A stretch of 64,000 nt of DNA from Candidatus Thermoflexus japonica (GCA_002898735.1 BEHY01000006.1:1-64000); one strand, 5' to 3'. Counted from the stretch's first letter, positions 55,447 to 64,000 are shown. The notes: generated from the letters alone by a model not told the origin. Translations and numbers: made by a program.

Positions 55447-56040
55447 CTAAAGGGGAGCTTCCAGAGACACGTAATAGGGTTCTCCCGCGCACGCCCGGCA
55501 CAGCACCTGGCCGTTCTGGATCACCTCCCGCCCATCGTTGATCCCCTCGCCGCAACGGGCGCAGAAAACCCGCCGGAGGGGATGGCCGGGCAGATCCTCC
55601 GGCGGGATCGTCACCTGGACCCGCTGGATCCGGAACAGATCCTCATCGGACATGATCCGGTAGGCGTGGCGCTGGGCGGCCGCTTTGCTCAGGCCGGGCG
55701 GGGCCAGATGGAGGGCGGTCTCCCGCGCGTCGTCCCGCGCCACAATCCGCACCGCCTGACCGGTCCGGGTGTCCACAAAGGTCGCCGCCGCTTTCCCATA
55801 ATCGATGTGCTTCAGGGTCCGCCGCCCCAACCGGCATCCCGTCACCGTGGCGATGGCATCCGTCAGGCACCGATCGATCTCCACATAGACAATCAGGCGA
55901 CGTCGATCCCCGGGATCCTCCGGGTCCAATCCCAGCAGCCGGCATCCCAGAAGCGCCATACGAACGCCCAGGATCTGGCCGGGGCAGAGATGTCCATGGA
56001 AAGCCGCAGCCTCCTCCAACCACTCTTCCAGCGTGCGCAT
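55447..56040 (-). CDS. FmdE-family protein with C-terminal zinc-ribbon-like cysteines
   Basis: A 197-residue protein. The N-terminal FmdE domain has FHGHLCPGQILGVRMALLG, the His/Cys motif typical of proteins tied to formylmethanofuran dehydrogenase and other molybdo/tungsto-enzymes, and IDRCLTDAIATVTGCRLG. The C-terminal tail has CARCGEGIND and VLCRACAG, like the Tra/FmdE C-terminal zinc-binding tail. No molybdoenzyme gene is seen next to it, so its role is open. The start at 56040 (MRTLEEWLEEA) is preferred; an upstream ATG adds six residues. It lies 28 bp after tatA. Confidence 0.85.
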   Translation of the reverse strand: MRTLEEWLEEAAAFHGHLCPGQILGVRMALLGCRLLGLDPEDPGDRRRLIVYVEIDRCLTDAIATVTGCRLGRRTLKHIDYGKAAATFVDTRTGQAVRIVARDDARETALHLAPPGLSKAAAQRHAYRIMSDEDLFRIQRVQVTIPPEDLPGHPLRRVFCARCGEGINDGREVIQNGQVLCRACAGEPYYVSLEAPL

Positions 56041-56068
56041 CCCGGACTCCGGAACCATCGGATGCAGC

Positions 56069-56248
56069 TCAGGAGGGCTTATCCGGCTTCGTCCCCTGTT
56101 TCTCCTCCTCCGAGGTCAGGCCCCGACGGAATTCCCGAATGCTCTGCCCGAGCTCACGGGCCAGGTTGCTCAGACGACCGGGCCCGAAGAGCAAAAGGGC
56201 GATCAGCAGGATGATCACCAGTTCAGTTGGCCCAAGACGGAAAGGCAT
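56069..56248 (-). CDS. tatA: Sec-independent translocase subunit TatA
   Basis: A 59-residue protein: MPFRLGPTELVIILLIALLL followed by FGPGRLSNLARELGQSIREF and a short charged tail. It has the single N-terminal membrane helix, the Phe-Gly-Pro hinge and the amphipathic helix of TatA/E. It forms the pore for folded proteins in the twin-arginine pathway. TAAGGAGG precedes the start. It is upstream of and probably co-transcribed with the FmdE-like gene. Confidence 0.92.
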   Translation of the reverse strand: MPFRLGPTELVIILLIALLLFGPGRLSNLARELGQSIREFRRGLTSEEEKQGTKPDKPS

Positions 56249-56349
56249 CGCCGCCTCCTTATGCGCAGGAGATCGATCGCTCCTCTTCCACCCCCTTGTC
56301 CCATCCGTTCCATCAATTCGTGAAGGGAATCACAGGTGGAGGCGCTTTC

Positions 56350-56378
56350 ATGATACCCCCTTTGAGGGAGAACAACAA
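56350..56378 (-). promoter_or_regulatory. Candidate promoter of tatA-fmdE
   Basis: On the minus strand, TTGTTG (56373-56378) and TATCAT (56350-56355) are separated by 17 bp, about 100 bp before tatA. It is moderately close to consensus. Confidence 0.45.
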
Positions 56379-56430
56379 ATGGATACGCTCAGCCGGTTCC
56401 TTCCTGCGTGAAAGGCAAGGTAAGCAGCGA

Positions 56431-57405
56431 CTATTCCGGATACCCTTCCGGGTGGGCCTGCATCCAGCGCCACGCGCTGAGGACGATGTCCCGCAGCGTG
56501 AACTGAGGGGTCCACCCCAGATCCCGTCGGATGGCTTCCGGGGAGGCAACGAGCATCACCGGATCCCCCGGCCGCCGGGGGGCCTCGATCGCCGGGATCG
56601 GATGTCCGGTCACCTCCCGGCACACCGCCAGGACCTCCCGCACCGTGTATCCCACGCCGGTCCCCACGTTATACACCATCACCGGCCGGTCCGACAGGGC
56701 TTCCAGCGCCAGAAGGTGCGCCCGGGCCAGATCCGCGACGTGGATGTAATCCCGTATGCATGTCCCGTCCCGGGTCGGGTAATCCGTTCCGTAGATCTCC
56801 ACATAGGGGCGACGGCCCAGCGCCACCGCCAGGATATTCGGGATCAAATGGCTCTCCGGCCGGTGATCCTCCCCGCGGATCGCCGTCGCCCCTCCGGCGT
56901 TGAAGTAGCGCAGGGCGGCGTAGCGCAGCCCGCGGGTGCGATGCAGCCACAGCAGGATGCGCTCCACCGTCGCTTTGGTCTCCCCATAGACGTTCACGGG
57001 CCCGATGGGGGAAGACTCCGTGAGCGGCTCCGGGGCAGGGGCATAGACCGCGGCTGTGGAAGAGAACACCACGCGATCCACCCCGGCGGCCAGCAACGCC
57101 TCCAGAAACGCGATGGTGTGGGCGACGTTGTTCCGGAGATACTTGAAGGGATCCTGCATGGATTCCCCCGCCTCGATGAAGGCGGCGAAATGCATGGCCG
57201 CCTGACACGGCCATCGGCGCAGGGTCTCCACCACCTTCTCCCCATCCCCGATATCCCCCTGCACGAAGAGGGCCCCTTCGGGGACCGCGGCGCGGAACCC
57301 GTGAGACAGGTTATCGTAGACCACGACTTCGTAGCCCGCGCCCAGCAGGAACTCCGCCACGACGCTGCCGATGTAACCGGCTCCGCCAGCGACCAGGATG
57401 CGCAT
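56431..57405 (-). CDS. galE: UDP-glucose 4-epimerase
   Basis: A 324-residue short-chain dehydrogenase-type epimerase for UDP-glucose/UDP-galactose. The NAD loop is VAGGAGYIGSVVAEFLLG, the catalytic YxxxK is NVYGETKATVE, and LRYFNAGGA and the C-terminal RRPGDPVMLVASPEAIRRDLGW are typical. GGAGGAG precedes the start. It follows the glycosyltransferase gene after 121 bp and may supply its sugar donor. Confidence 0.94.
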   Translation of the reverse strand: MRILVAGGAGYIGSVVAEFLLGAGYEVVVYDNLSHGFRAAVPEGALFVQGDIGDGEKVVETLRRWPCQAAMHFAAFIEAGESMQDPFKYLRNNVAHTIAFLEALLAAGVDRVVFSSTAAVYAPAPEPLTESSPIGPVNVYGETKATVERILLWLHRTRGLRYAALRYFNAGGATAIRGEDHRPESHLIPNILAVALGRRPYVEIYGTDYPTRDGTCIRDYIHVADLARAHLLALEALSDRPVMVYNVGTGVGYTVREVLAVCREVTGHPIPAIEAPRRPGDPVMLVASPEAIRRDLGWTPQFTLRDIVLSAWRWMQAHPEGYPE

Positions 57406-57526
57406 CGGGTGGTTTGCTCCTCCGGATCCGGGTTGACCGCTGAACGTATAAACGCAGGAGATTCAGAAGAATATCCGCCGCCCCAGAGCCCCTGAAGGCC
57501 CGCCGCACAGCCCCCCGCACGGAGGC

Positions 57527-59014
57527 TTACGAATGGGGGAACGGGCCGCGGCGATCCGCCTTATCCAGGGAAATCCGGGGAGCCGCCGAAGACACGGTCG
57601 GGAAGGGGGAAGGGGAGGGCTGGGCAGGGATCAGGCTGTGCCAGGCCACGATTCCATAGCTGATCGCGTAACACAGCAGGAAGGGCACCGCCCCATCGAG
57701 GTCATGACGCCATGCCCGCCAGGCGAGGAAAAGGGCATACAGGGCGAAGGCCCCTTCGATCCACCCCATGGGATCCGGCTCCAGCGCGGCATCCATGGCC
57801 CGCTCCCCCTTGGGCGTTCGCACAAACTCCGATCGATAGCCGAAGAGGGCTTCCAGAATGGCCCGGGTGTTGTTCAGCGTTAATCCGGTCCCCACCAGGA
57901 ACAGCAAGGGGATCGCCCAGAGACGCCGGGGCCAATCCGGATAAAGGGCCTGCTGGCTCAGGCCATACATCAGCGGGATCGCCAGCAGCCCCAGGCCCAG
58001 GATCACAGCCCATTTCGGCCGTTCCGCCGAATGCCGCAACAGGGGGCCCCAGAGCAGAAGCAGCAGCACGCCCAGCAGATTCGTGAAATAGCCTCCGAGA
58101 TGGAACGTGGCCGCCAGGCGTTTCCACCAGGGCCAGCGGCTGCGCCAGATGCGCCCGATCAGCTTGCAGAAGGTCTGCGTGGTCCCCTTGGCCCAGCGGA
58201 ACTGCTGGCCCTTGAAGGCCTGAAGCGCAGGGGGGACCTCGCCCGGGACGGCCACATCCGGGACGAAGAGGATCCGCCATCCGGCGAGCTGCGCCCGATA
58301 GCTGAGGTCCAGATCCTCCGTTAATGTATCGCTTTCCCAGCCCCCCGCCGCCTCGATGGCCTCCCGGCGCCATACTCCGGCGGATCCGTTGAAGTTGACC
58401 GGCATGCCGGCCGCGGAGCGGGCCACCTGATCCACCATGAAGTGGGCGTCCAGCATCAGGGCCTGGGCGCGGGTGATCCAGGAGTCCCCGGCGTTCAGAT
58501 GGCTCCAGCGGGCCTGGGCCGCCCCGATGGCCGGATCGGCCAGCAGCACCGGGACCATCCGCTTCAGGAAATCCGGCGGGGGGATGAAATCCGCGTCGAA
58601 GATGGCGATGAACTCCCCCCGCGCCCGCTGCAGCCCATAGGCCAGCGCGCCGGCTTTGTAGCCGCTCCGGTTCGGCCGTCGCAGCAGCTCGATGGGATGC
58701 CCCAGGCTCTGATAGAAGGCTACCTGACGCTGGACCAGCTGGGCGGTTTCATCCGTGGAATCATCCAGGACCTGGATCTCGAGACGATCCCGCGGGTAAT
58801 CCAGCGCGACGACGGCCTCCAGCAGGCGCTCCACCACGCCCCCCTCGTTGTAGATCGGCAGCTGAACGGTCACGAAGGGCCAGGTTCTGGGCTCCGCCCG
58901 CGGGATCGCGCGGCGCCGCCCCCACAGGCTCAGGCCAGTCAACACCAGCACATACAGCGCATAGAGGAACAACAGGACGCTGATCCCCAGGCTGGCCATC
59001 GCCAGGATGTTCAT
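57527..59014 (-). CDS. Processive GT2 glycosyltransferase (cellulose-synthase-like)
   Basis: A 495-residue membrane glycosyltransferase. An N-terminal helix precedes the GT2 domain with VTVQLPIYNEGGVVERLLEA, LDDSTDETAQL, the DxD in IFDADFIPP, TEDLDLSYRAQLAGW and the QxxRW motif in QQFRWAKGTTQTF, all needed for processive polymerisation. Several transmembrane helices follow. The family makes exopolysaccharide or beta-glucan/mannan-like polymers; the product is unknown. ATG at 59014 overlaps the cyclase stop (ATGA) and follows GGGAGGAACA, so the two are coupled. Confidence 0.9.
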   Translation of the reverse strand: MNILAMASLGISVLLFLYALYVLVLTGLSLWGRRRAIPRAEPRTWPFVTVQLPIYNEGGVVERLLEAVVALDYPRDRLEIQVLDDSTDETAQLVQRQVAFYQSLGHPIELLRRPNRSGYKAGALAYGLQRARGEFIAIFDADFIPPPDFLKRMVPVLLADPAIGAAQARWSHLNAGDSWITRAQALMLDAHFMVDQVARSAAGMPVNFNGSAGVWRREAIEAAGGWESDTLTEDLDLSYRAQLAGWRILFVPDVAVPGEVPPALQAFKGQQFRWAKGTTQTFCKLIGRIWRSRWPWWKRLAATFHLGGYFTNLLGVLLLLLWGPLLRHSAERPKWAVILGLGLLAIPLMYGLSQQALYPDWPRRLWAIPLLFLVGTGLTLNNTRAILEALFGYRSEFVRTPKGERAMDAALEPDPMGWIEGAFALYALFLAWRAWRHDLDGAVPFLLCYAISYGIVAWHSLIPAQPSPSPFPTVSSAAPRISLDKADRRGPFPHS

Positions 59015-59853
59015 GGTTGTTCCTCCCGGAACCCCAGGAATCGATAAACCGGCGCCACCTGAGCCCCTCCCCGGACCGGGAACACGGGCAACGCTCGGGC
59101 CTCGATGCGATCCCGCAGCCGCTCGAACACCGCCCGGCTGATCATAATCTGGCCGGGCGGCGCGGCCTCCTGCAACCGACGGGCGTAATTGGCCACGCTG
59201 CCGACTACGGTATACGTCCAGTAATCCGGCGTCCCGATGGGACCCAGGATCGCCTCGCCGACGTGCACGCCGATCCGATAGCGCCGTCGCTGCTCCGGAG
59301 GGAGGGTGGCATGCAGGAGGGCCAGCTCCTGCTGCATCCGCCACGCCGCCCGCAGGGCCCGATAGGTATGATCCGGCAGATCGTGGGGCGCATTAAACCA
59401 GCCCAGCACCGCGTCGCCCATGAATCGATCGACCACCCCCCCCTCTCTTCGGATCGCCTCCCAGGCCACCCGAAGATAGCGATTCAGGAGGGGGACGAGA
59501 TCCTCCAGGGGGAGCCGATCGCACAGATCCGAGAAGCCCTGGAGATCCGCGAACAGCACGGTGATCTCCCGCTGGACCCCTCCCTCCCGCCAGGGGTCCG
59601 AACGCCGGATCAGGTGGGTCCTCAGATGAGGGTCCAGCATGTGATCCAGAAGGGCCTGCTCGCGCCGGATCTGTGCCCGCAAGCGCTCCAGGAGCTCGCG
59701 GCCGGCCTCTAAAGCCGTTCGCAGCGAACCCCGCGGATCCACGTTCGGAGCTCCCGGCCCTTCTCCGGAAACCTCCTGCCCGATCCGTTCGAGCTGTTCG
59801 CGGAGGAGATCCAGAAGCCGGCTGATCTCAGAGGAGCGCTCGACAGGTTCCAT
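59011..59853 (-). CDS. Class III adenylate/guanylate cyclase
   Basis: A 280-residue soluble nucleotide cyclase. The N-terminal ~90 residues form a helical coiled region. The catalytic domain has the first metal Asp in LFADLQGFSDL and the second in DRFMGDAVLGWFNAP, where the usual Lys of the DKxxGD motif is Arg. The base-selecting site in DYWTYTVVGSVANYARRL has Thr, as in class IIIb cyclases, and the transition-state Asn/Arg pair is kept. I infer cAMP production, but base choice is unproven. Its stop overlaps the glycosyltransferase start. Confidence 0.8.
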   Translation of the reverse strand: MEPVERSSEISRLLDLLREQLERIGQEVSGEGPGAPNVDPRGSLRTALEAGRELLERLRAQIRREQALLDHMLDPHLRTHLIRRSDPWREGGVQREITVLFADLQGFSDLCDRLPLEDLVPLLNRYLRVAWEAIRREGGVVDRFMGDAVLGWFNAPHDLPDHTYRALRAAWRMQQELALLHATLPPEQRRRYRIGVHVGEAILGPIGTPDYWTYTVVGSVANYARRLQEAAPPGQIMISRAVFERLRDRIEARALPVFPVRGGAQVAPVYRFLGFREEQP

Positions 59854-60064
59854 TTTCCCTGGCTCGATTCCCGCAAAGGATTCCACCGGACGCCGATTGC
59901 TCTGGAAGAGGCAGGGCCGTATCGAGCGGCCACGCTGCTCCGGACGCTTCCGATTCAGGGCCTGCAGGGGCAGGGATCTCGATGTCTCCCGGCCGGCAGG
60001 CCGATGAATCCCCCGTGAGCAGGCGGCCCCGGTGTCCCCAGGAGCTACCGCGCAGCCCCGGTCG

Positions 60065-62428
60065 TCAGGGCCCTTTGTGGCCGATATCCCCTCCCGGCGG
60101 ACGAAAGTCAAACGAGAACCCGGAGCGGGCCCCCTGGGCCCAACGATGGATCCCTTCCAGATAGGGGGCCAGGGCCTGCCGGAGCCGCCACGGAAGCCCT
60201 TTGCGCAGAAGGTGAAACACCCACCCCGGGGGCGGCGGGAGCGCCCGGGCCCGACGCCCCCCGAACCGGACGGCGCTATAGCGCTCCGCCACCCGCTCCA
60301 GCGCCCCGGCGACCTCCGGAATCTGACTGCCCAGATAACCGGCACGCTCCATCGGGGTCCAGGAGGCCGGGAACCGGATTCCCAGCAGCCACGCCACCCG
60401 GTTCATCCAGAGGTAATCCCGGGCGGCCGGGGAGAGCCGGCGCAGCCGCTGGCGATCCCGGAGCCAGAGCGCCAGCCCCAGCAACCCCACCCCGCCGAGG
60501 AAGCCCGCGGTGATGGGGCCCAGGGGGAAGCGCGGAGCCCGGGGCAGGGGAAGGGCTTCCCCTGGCTGGATATCGAAATCCTCCGCCAGCAGGCTCCGGC
60601 GGGTCGGCGTCGGCCGGGGCGCCCCCGGCGTCGAATCGGTCGACCCGGGAGCGGTCGGGGTGGGGATCGGGGGAAGCCGCAGACGCAGGGGACGCAGGAT
60701 CGGCGGCTGGGCGGCCGTGGGTTCGAATTCCACCCATCCGAAGCCCGGGAAGTAGATCTCCACCCAGGTGTGGGCATCCCGCTGGCGCACCCGATAGCGT
60801 CCGTCGGGCATCCACTCCCCCTGCGCGTATCCGCTGACCACCCGGGCCGGGATGCCCAGCGCGCGGGCCATCACGGCCATGGCGGACGCGTAGTAATCAC
60901 AATACCCCTGACGGATATCGAAGAGCACATAGACCACGCCATCCCGGCCCGGCGGGGGCGCCGGGATGTTCTCATTGTAACGGATGTTGCGGCGCAGCCA
61001 GGCCTCGAGCGCCGCCGCCTTATCGTAGGGGTTATCGTAACCGGCCGTGATCCGCTCGGCCAGACGGCGGATGCGGGGATCCAGATCCGGGGGCAATTGC
61101 AGATACCGCTGCACCCATTCCGGGTAAACCGTCCCCGCCTGCCGCAGGCTCTCGACGTCGGGAACCGGGACCAGGGAGATGGCCTCGTAGGTCTGCTGGG
61201 CGCCGAAGGGCCGCGGGCTGCGGATCATCATCAGGTCGTGGGCCTGGGCGGTGAAACGCCCCTGAACGATGGAGGGCAGGCTCACGGCGACGGGATGCTG
61301 GGCGGCGAAGATCAGCGTGTTCCCCGGAAGATAGACCGTGAACGTCTGGGTGACCACCGCCCGGTCTTCCCAGAGAGGCCGCGCCGTCAGGGCCGTCATC
61401 GGCCCACGGCTCTGCTCCTCTTCCCCCGAGGAAAGCCAGCCGCTGGAAGTGTAAACATCGTAAACCACACCGCGCCAGTAGCGCGCAGGCCCCTGCGCTT
61501 TCACATCCATCACCGGCGTGTCGCTCAGCCGTCGCGGGCCGCCGAAGGACAGCGTGCGGCTCAGGGGGCTCCCATAGGCCGGGCGCTGGGAGCGCAGGGA
61601 GCTGAACAACCGGTTGAAGGTCTCCTGGCTCCGGCGCAGCGGCCGGCTGACCTCGCTCCAGGCCCGGGAGACCGTCTCGCTGGGCCCGGCGGCCGGAAGC
61701 AACCACGCCAGGGCCAGGGCCAGCCCGGCCACCATCAGCCCCGCCCGCAGGATGTCCACCCCCAGATCCGGGACGAACCATACCCGCTCCAGCCGCCACC
61801 GGTAGCTCTGCTCCTCATAATGAACGGTGACCAGCCAGAGCAGCGCGCCCAGAAGGTAAGCGATCAGGAAGAGGGTGAGCGGACGAGGGCCCAGATAGTA
61901 ATAGGCGTTCACGAAGGTGATCAGCCCGGCCGGGAGCAACGCCCGCCACGAGCGGATCGTCCGGAACGAATACCAAGCGCTCGCGCTGGCCGCCAGCCAG
62001 ACCAGAGCGGCCATCAGGACCACGAAGGGGAGGGGGTCGCTGCCGCGACCGCCCCGCATCGCCTCCACCGCCCAGACGGTGAGGCGATAGCCCAGCCACT
62101 GGAGTTTCAAGGACCAGGTGGGCACCTGGATCAGACGGGCGCTGAGATACCCGACCCAGACCGTTCCGTAGCCCAGGTTCAGGACCAGCGCCACGGGCCC
62201 GGAAAACCGACGGACCGCCAGAAGCCACCCGATGAGGAGGCCCCCCAGGGCCACCATTGGAAGGATCTCCAGCCCATCCGCCCATCCGGCCAGCGTCACG
62301 GTCCACGCGGCCGAGCCGTTGATCACCAACAGAAGGAACAGCATCCACAGCGTCCCCACCACCCCGCGGGAGACCGTCGGCGCGACCGGGAACGCCCCGG
62401 AGACCCTTACCTGGCTTTCTCCCACCAT
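60065..62428 (-). CDS. Transglutaminase-like membrane protein (TgpA type)
   Basis: A 787-residue protein. An N-terminal block of about six transmembrane helices (residues 20-265) is followed by a large outer domain. Its transglutaminase core has the Cys in FDIRQGYCDYYASAMAVMAR, the His in QRDAHTWVEIYFPGFGWVEF and the Asp-equivalent region EFEPTAAQPPI. A further transmembrane helix and a C-terminal DUF4129-like domain (DYLWMNRVAWLLGIR..., ERVAERYSAVRFGGRR) follow. Members may process or crosslink envelope proteins; substrate unknown. The start at 62428 overlaps the surE 3' end by 22 bp. Confidence 0.9.
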   Translation of the reverse strand: MVGESQVRVSGAFPVAPTVSRGVVGTLWMLFLLLVINGSAAWTVTLAGWADGLEILPMVALGGLLIGWLLAVRRFSGPVALVLNLGYGTVWVGYLSARLIQVPTWSLKLQWLGYRLTVWAVEAMRGGRGSDPLPFVVLMAALVWLAASASAWYSFRTIRSWRALLPAGLITFVNAYYYLGPRPLTLFLIAYLLGALLWLVTVHYEEQSYRWRLERVWFVPDLGVDILRAGLMVAGLALALAWLLPAAGPSETVSRAWSEVSRPLRRSQETFNRLFSSLRSQRPAYGSPLSRTLSFGGPRRLSDTPVMDVKAQGPARYWRGVVYDVYTSSGWLSSGEEEQSRGPMTALTARPLWEDRAVVTQTFTVYLPGNTLIFAAQHPVAVSLPSIVQGRFTAQAHDLMMIRSPRPFGAQQTYEAISLVPVPDVESLRQAGTVYPEWVQRYLQLPPDLDPRIRRLAERITAGYDNPYDKAAALEAWLRRNIRYNENIPAPPPGRDGVVYVLFDIRQGYCDYYASAMAVMARALGIPARVVSGYAQGEWMPDGRYRVRQRDAHTWVEIYFPGFGWVEFEPTAAQPPILRPLRLRLPPIPTPTAPGSTDSTPGAPRPTPTRRSLLAEDFDIQPGEALPLPRAPRFPLGPITAGFLGGVGLLGLALWLRDRQRLRRLSPAARDYLWMNRVAWLLGIRFPASWTPMERAGYLGSQIPEVAGALERVAERYSAVRFGGRRARALPPPPGWVFHLLRKGLPWRLRQALAPYLEGIHRWAQGARSGFSFDFRPPGGDIGHKGP

Positions 62429-63210
62429 TGGCTCAGCTCCTTCTCGGAGACCCGGGATGTGAGGTCCAGACTCAGCGGCGTGACCGAGACCACCCCATCC
62501 ACCACCAGCGCGTAGATGTCCGAATCGGGCTCCAGACGCTCGAAGTCGATCTCCACCCGATACCCCAGCGGCCCGGGATCGGTGGGGCGACGGCGCATCG
62601 GCCGCACCGGAACGAAATACCGCTGGCGGGACTGGCGGGTCCAGCGCCACGGGGTCGCCGGCGTGGCCGCGGCTGGGATATCGATTTTGAGCACATCCAC
62701 ATCAAACGGCAACGCCTGTCGGAGGACCGCCCCGGCGAACAGACATGTGAAGTAAGCGGCAGCGCGGAAATCGATCTCCTCGGAATATCCCATGTGGTGC
62801 TCCACCGGGGCCTGCAGGGAGACCGCCAGGGCCGGGATGCCGAAGCTGGCCGCCTCCAGGGCAGCCCCCACGGTGCCCGAGATGGTCACCCCGGACCCCA
62901 CGTTCTCCCCATAGTTGATGCCGGAGACGACCAGATCCGGGGGGCGGGGCAGGATCTCCAGGATCGCGTGGTCCACCACCTGGGCCGGTGTCCCCTCCAC
63001 CGCATAGGCCCGGAGGGCCCCGCCGTTCACCACGATGGTCTCCGGATAGATCCGCCCCTCCGACGTGGCCGGCATACTGCGCCCCGCGCCGGACCACTGG
63101 TCGACAGGCGCCACAACCACCACCTGCCCCAGGGTTCGCAGGGCGGCGGCGGCCGCCCGCAACCCGGGGGATCGGATCCCGTCGTCGTTGGTCACCAGGA
63201 TGAGCGGCAC
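62407..63210 (-). CDS. surE: 5'/3'-nucleotidase SurE
   Basis: A 267-residue metal-dependent phosphatase of nucleoside monophosphates. ILVTNDDGIRSPGLRAA carries the Asp pair; VVAPVDQWSGAGRS, GTPAQVVDHAI and LVVSGINYGENVGSGVTISGTVGAA are typical. It overlaps the downstream transglutaminase and the upstream ATP-grasp gene, so the three are tightly coupled. Confidence 0.93.
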   Translation of the reverse strand: MPLILVTNDDGIRSPGLRAAAAALRTLGQVVVVAPVDQWSGAGRSMPATSEGRIYPETIVVNGGALRAYAVEGTPAQVVDHAILEILPRPPDLVVSGINYGENVGSGVTISGTVGAALEAASFGIPALAVSLQAPVEHHMGYSEEIDFRAAAYFTCLFAGAVLRQALPFDVDVLKIDIPAAATPATPWRWTRQSRQRYFVPVRPMRRRPTDPGPLGYRVEIDFERLEPDSDIYALVVDGVVSVTPLSLDLTSRVSEKELSQWWEKAR

Positions 63211-63998
63211 CGCACCCTCCGGAGGACCGCCTCTGCGATCCGATCCGCAATCTGACGCAGGACCCCGTCCGGCACCCCCTCCGGGGTGGTCGACTGGGGG
63301 CGGGTGTCGATGGGATCATTGACGTAATCGATGCAGAGGAACCGCCCCTCCTCATCCATGGCGATCTCGCTGGAGAAGAGATGCAGGCCGCACACCCCCG
63401 CGATCCGATGGCCCAGCGCCCAGAGGGGATGCAACCCGAAAGCCTCCCGCTCCGCCTCCGTGACCGGCGTATATCGATGGGTCTCCGGATCCCACCAGCA
63501 GGGGAACACGGCATCCACCGCATAAAGCACCCGAAACCACGCCGGCCGCCCCCCGAGCGCGGGCGGGCGCACATACCGCTGGATCAGGAACGGCTGATCC
63601 GGGAAGGCCGCGCGCAGGGCGGCCAGATCCTCCAGCCCCGTGATGCGCTTCACCCCCTCGCCGCCGCCCCCAAAGGCCGGCTTGGCGACCAGGGGGCCGC
63701 TCGCTTCTTCCGGCCATTCCACTTCGGGCTGTTCTTCCCATGGGGGAAGAACCCACGTGGGCGGGGTGGGAAGCCCGGCGGCGACAAAACGCTGATGCAT
63801 AGCCGCCTTATCCCACGCCGCCCGGGCCTGTTCCGTAGGGTTCAGGCGGAAAACCCCAGCGGCCCGGGCCCAATCGACCAGGGCGTCGAAATCCTCATCC
63901 CAATCCGAAGCCCGGTCGAAGAAGGCCCGGCACGCCCACTCGCCCTTCCAGGCCCGCTCCAGAATCCCCGGGAGATCCTCCGGGGTGATGTCCACCAT
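63192..63998 (-). CDS. ATP-grasp-like protein, possibly 5'-truncated by the window edge
   Basis: At least 268 residues with ATP-grasp features: RLNPTEQARAAWDKAAMHQR (ATP-grasp lead-in), GPLVAKPAFGGGGEGVKRIT (glycine-rich loop) and GLHLFSSEIAMDEEGRFLCI followed by DYVNDP (metal-binding Glu/Asn/Asp). It resembles RimK-like ligases. A plausible start is ATG at 63998, two bases from the window end, but family members usually carry more N-terminal sequence, so the gene may continue beyond the window. It overlaps surE by 19 bp. Confidence 0.7.
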   Translation of the reverse strand: MVDITPEDLPGILERAWKGEWACRAFFDRASDWDEDFDALVDWARAAGVFRLNPTEQARAAWDKAAMHQRFVAAGLPTPPTWVLPPWEEQPEVEWPEEASGPLVAKPAFGGGGEGVKRITGLEDLAALRAAFPDQPFLIQRYVRPPALGGRPAWFRVLYAVDAVFPCWWDPETHRYTPVTEAEREAFGLHPLWALGHRIAGVCGLHLFSSEIAMDEEGRFLCIDYVNDPIDTRPQSTTPEGVPDGVLRQIADRIAEAVLRRVRCRSSW

Positions 63999-64000
63999 GG

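Noticed and set aside
60032-62515. 827-codon plus-strand frame opposite the transglutaminase gene
   Set aside because: Antisense shadow of a clear TgpA-type gene; biased composition and no domains.
1-64000. tRNA or rRNA genes
   Set aside because: T-loop-like GGTTC-type strings were noticed only within coding sequence, with no cloverleaf around them.

Overview
The window looks like part of the chromosome of a high-G+C, probably thermophilic member of the Chloroflexota (Thermoflexus/Anaerolineae-like). That assignment is an inference from the gene mix: a nuoA-I complex I operon, a NurA-HerA DNA-end-processing locus, an inositol-phosphate synthase with PimA-like lipid genes, a TgpA-type transglutaminase and a T-box-controlled trp operon. 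No rRNA, tRNA, CRISPR array, prophage or intact insertion sequence was recognised.

Layout. 0.2-11.4 kb (minus): nuoA-B-C-D, an alpha/beta hydrolase, a V4R-domain gene, nuoE-F, a decayed toxin-antitoxin-like pair, then nuoG-H-I, from a good promoter at 11.34 kb. 11.7-13.8 kb (plus): rpmF, a membrane-anchored Rieske-like protein lacking the His ligands, and a thiolase, ending at a perfect hairpin shared with convergent rho (13.9-15.2 kb, minus). rho has a long leader with nested long-range inverted repeats. 16.0-20.3 kb (plus): nurA, a HAS-barrel-like gene, herA and a lipoprotein. 20.3-27.9 kb (minus): a LacI-type regulator, a secreted amylase with CBM20, and a maltose-type ABC transporter, headed by a consensus promoter and two tandem AAAGCGCTTT operators. 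28.1-35.5 kb (mostly plus): small unknowns, dtd, murJ, then inositol-phosphate synthase, acyltransferase and PimA-like glycosyltransferase, a likely phosphatidylinositol-mannoside-type lipid pathway. 35.6-38.6 kb (plus): KTSC protein, a frameshifted MNT/HEPN pair, threonine aldolase and CorA. 38.6-44.7 kb (minus): a BmpA-type nucleoside ABC importer with a nucleoside hydrolase. 45.0-52.6 kb (minus): trpE-G-D-C-F-B-A behind a tryptophan T-box. 53.2-55.0 kb (plus): an SLC13/TrkA-C transporter, then a repeat element made of two 137-bp units. 55.4-64 kb (minus): FmdE-like protein, a short tatA, galE, a class III cyclase translationally coupled to a processive glycosyltransferase, transglutaminase, surE and an ATP-grasp protein that reaches the window edge.

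How the genes work together: complex I supplies energy conservation. The amylase, LacI regulator and MalEFG import form one starch-utilisation unit. BmpA/ABC plus nucleoside hydrolase form one salvage unit. The trp genes form a complete chorismate-to-tryptophan branch under charged-tRNA sensing. Two separate toxin-antitoxin relics (4.6-5.0 kb and 36.1-36.5 kb) show past invasion by small mobile modules. The most unusual items are the relic inside the nuo operon, the inositol-lipid cluster, the His-less Rieske-like protein and the structured rho leader.
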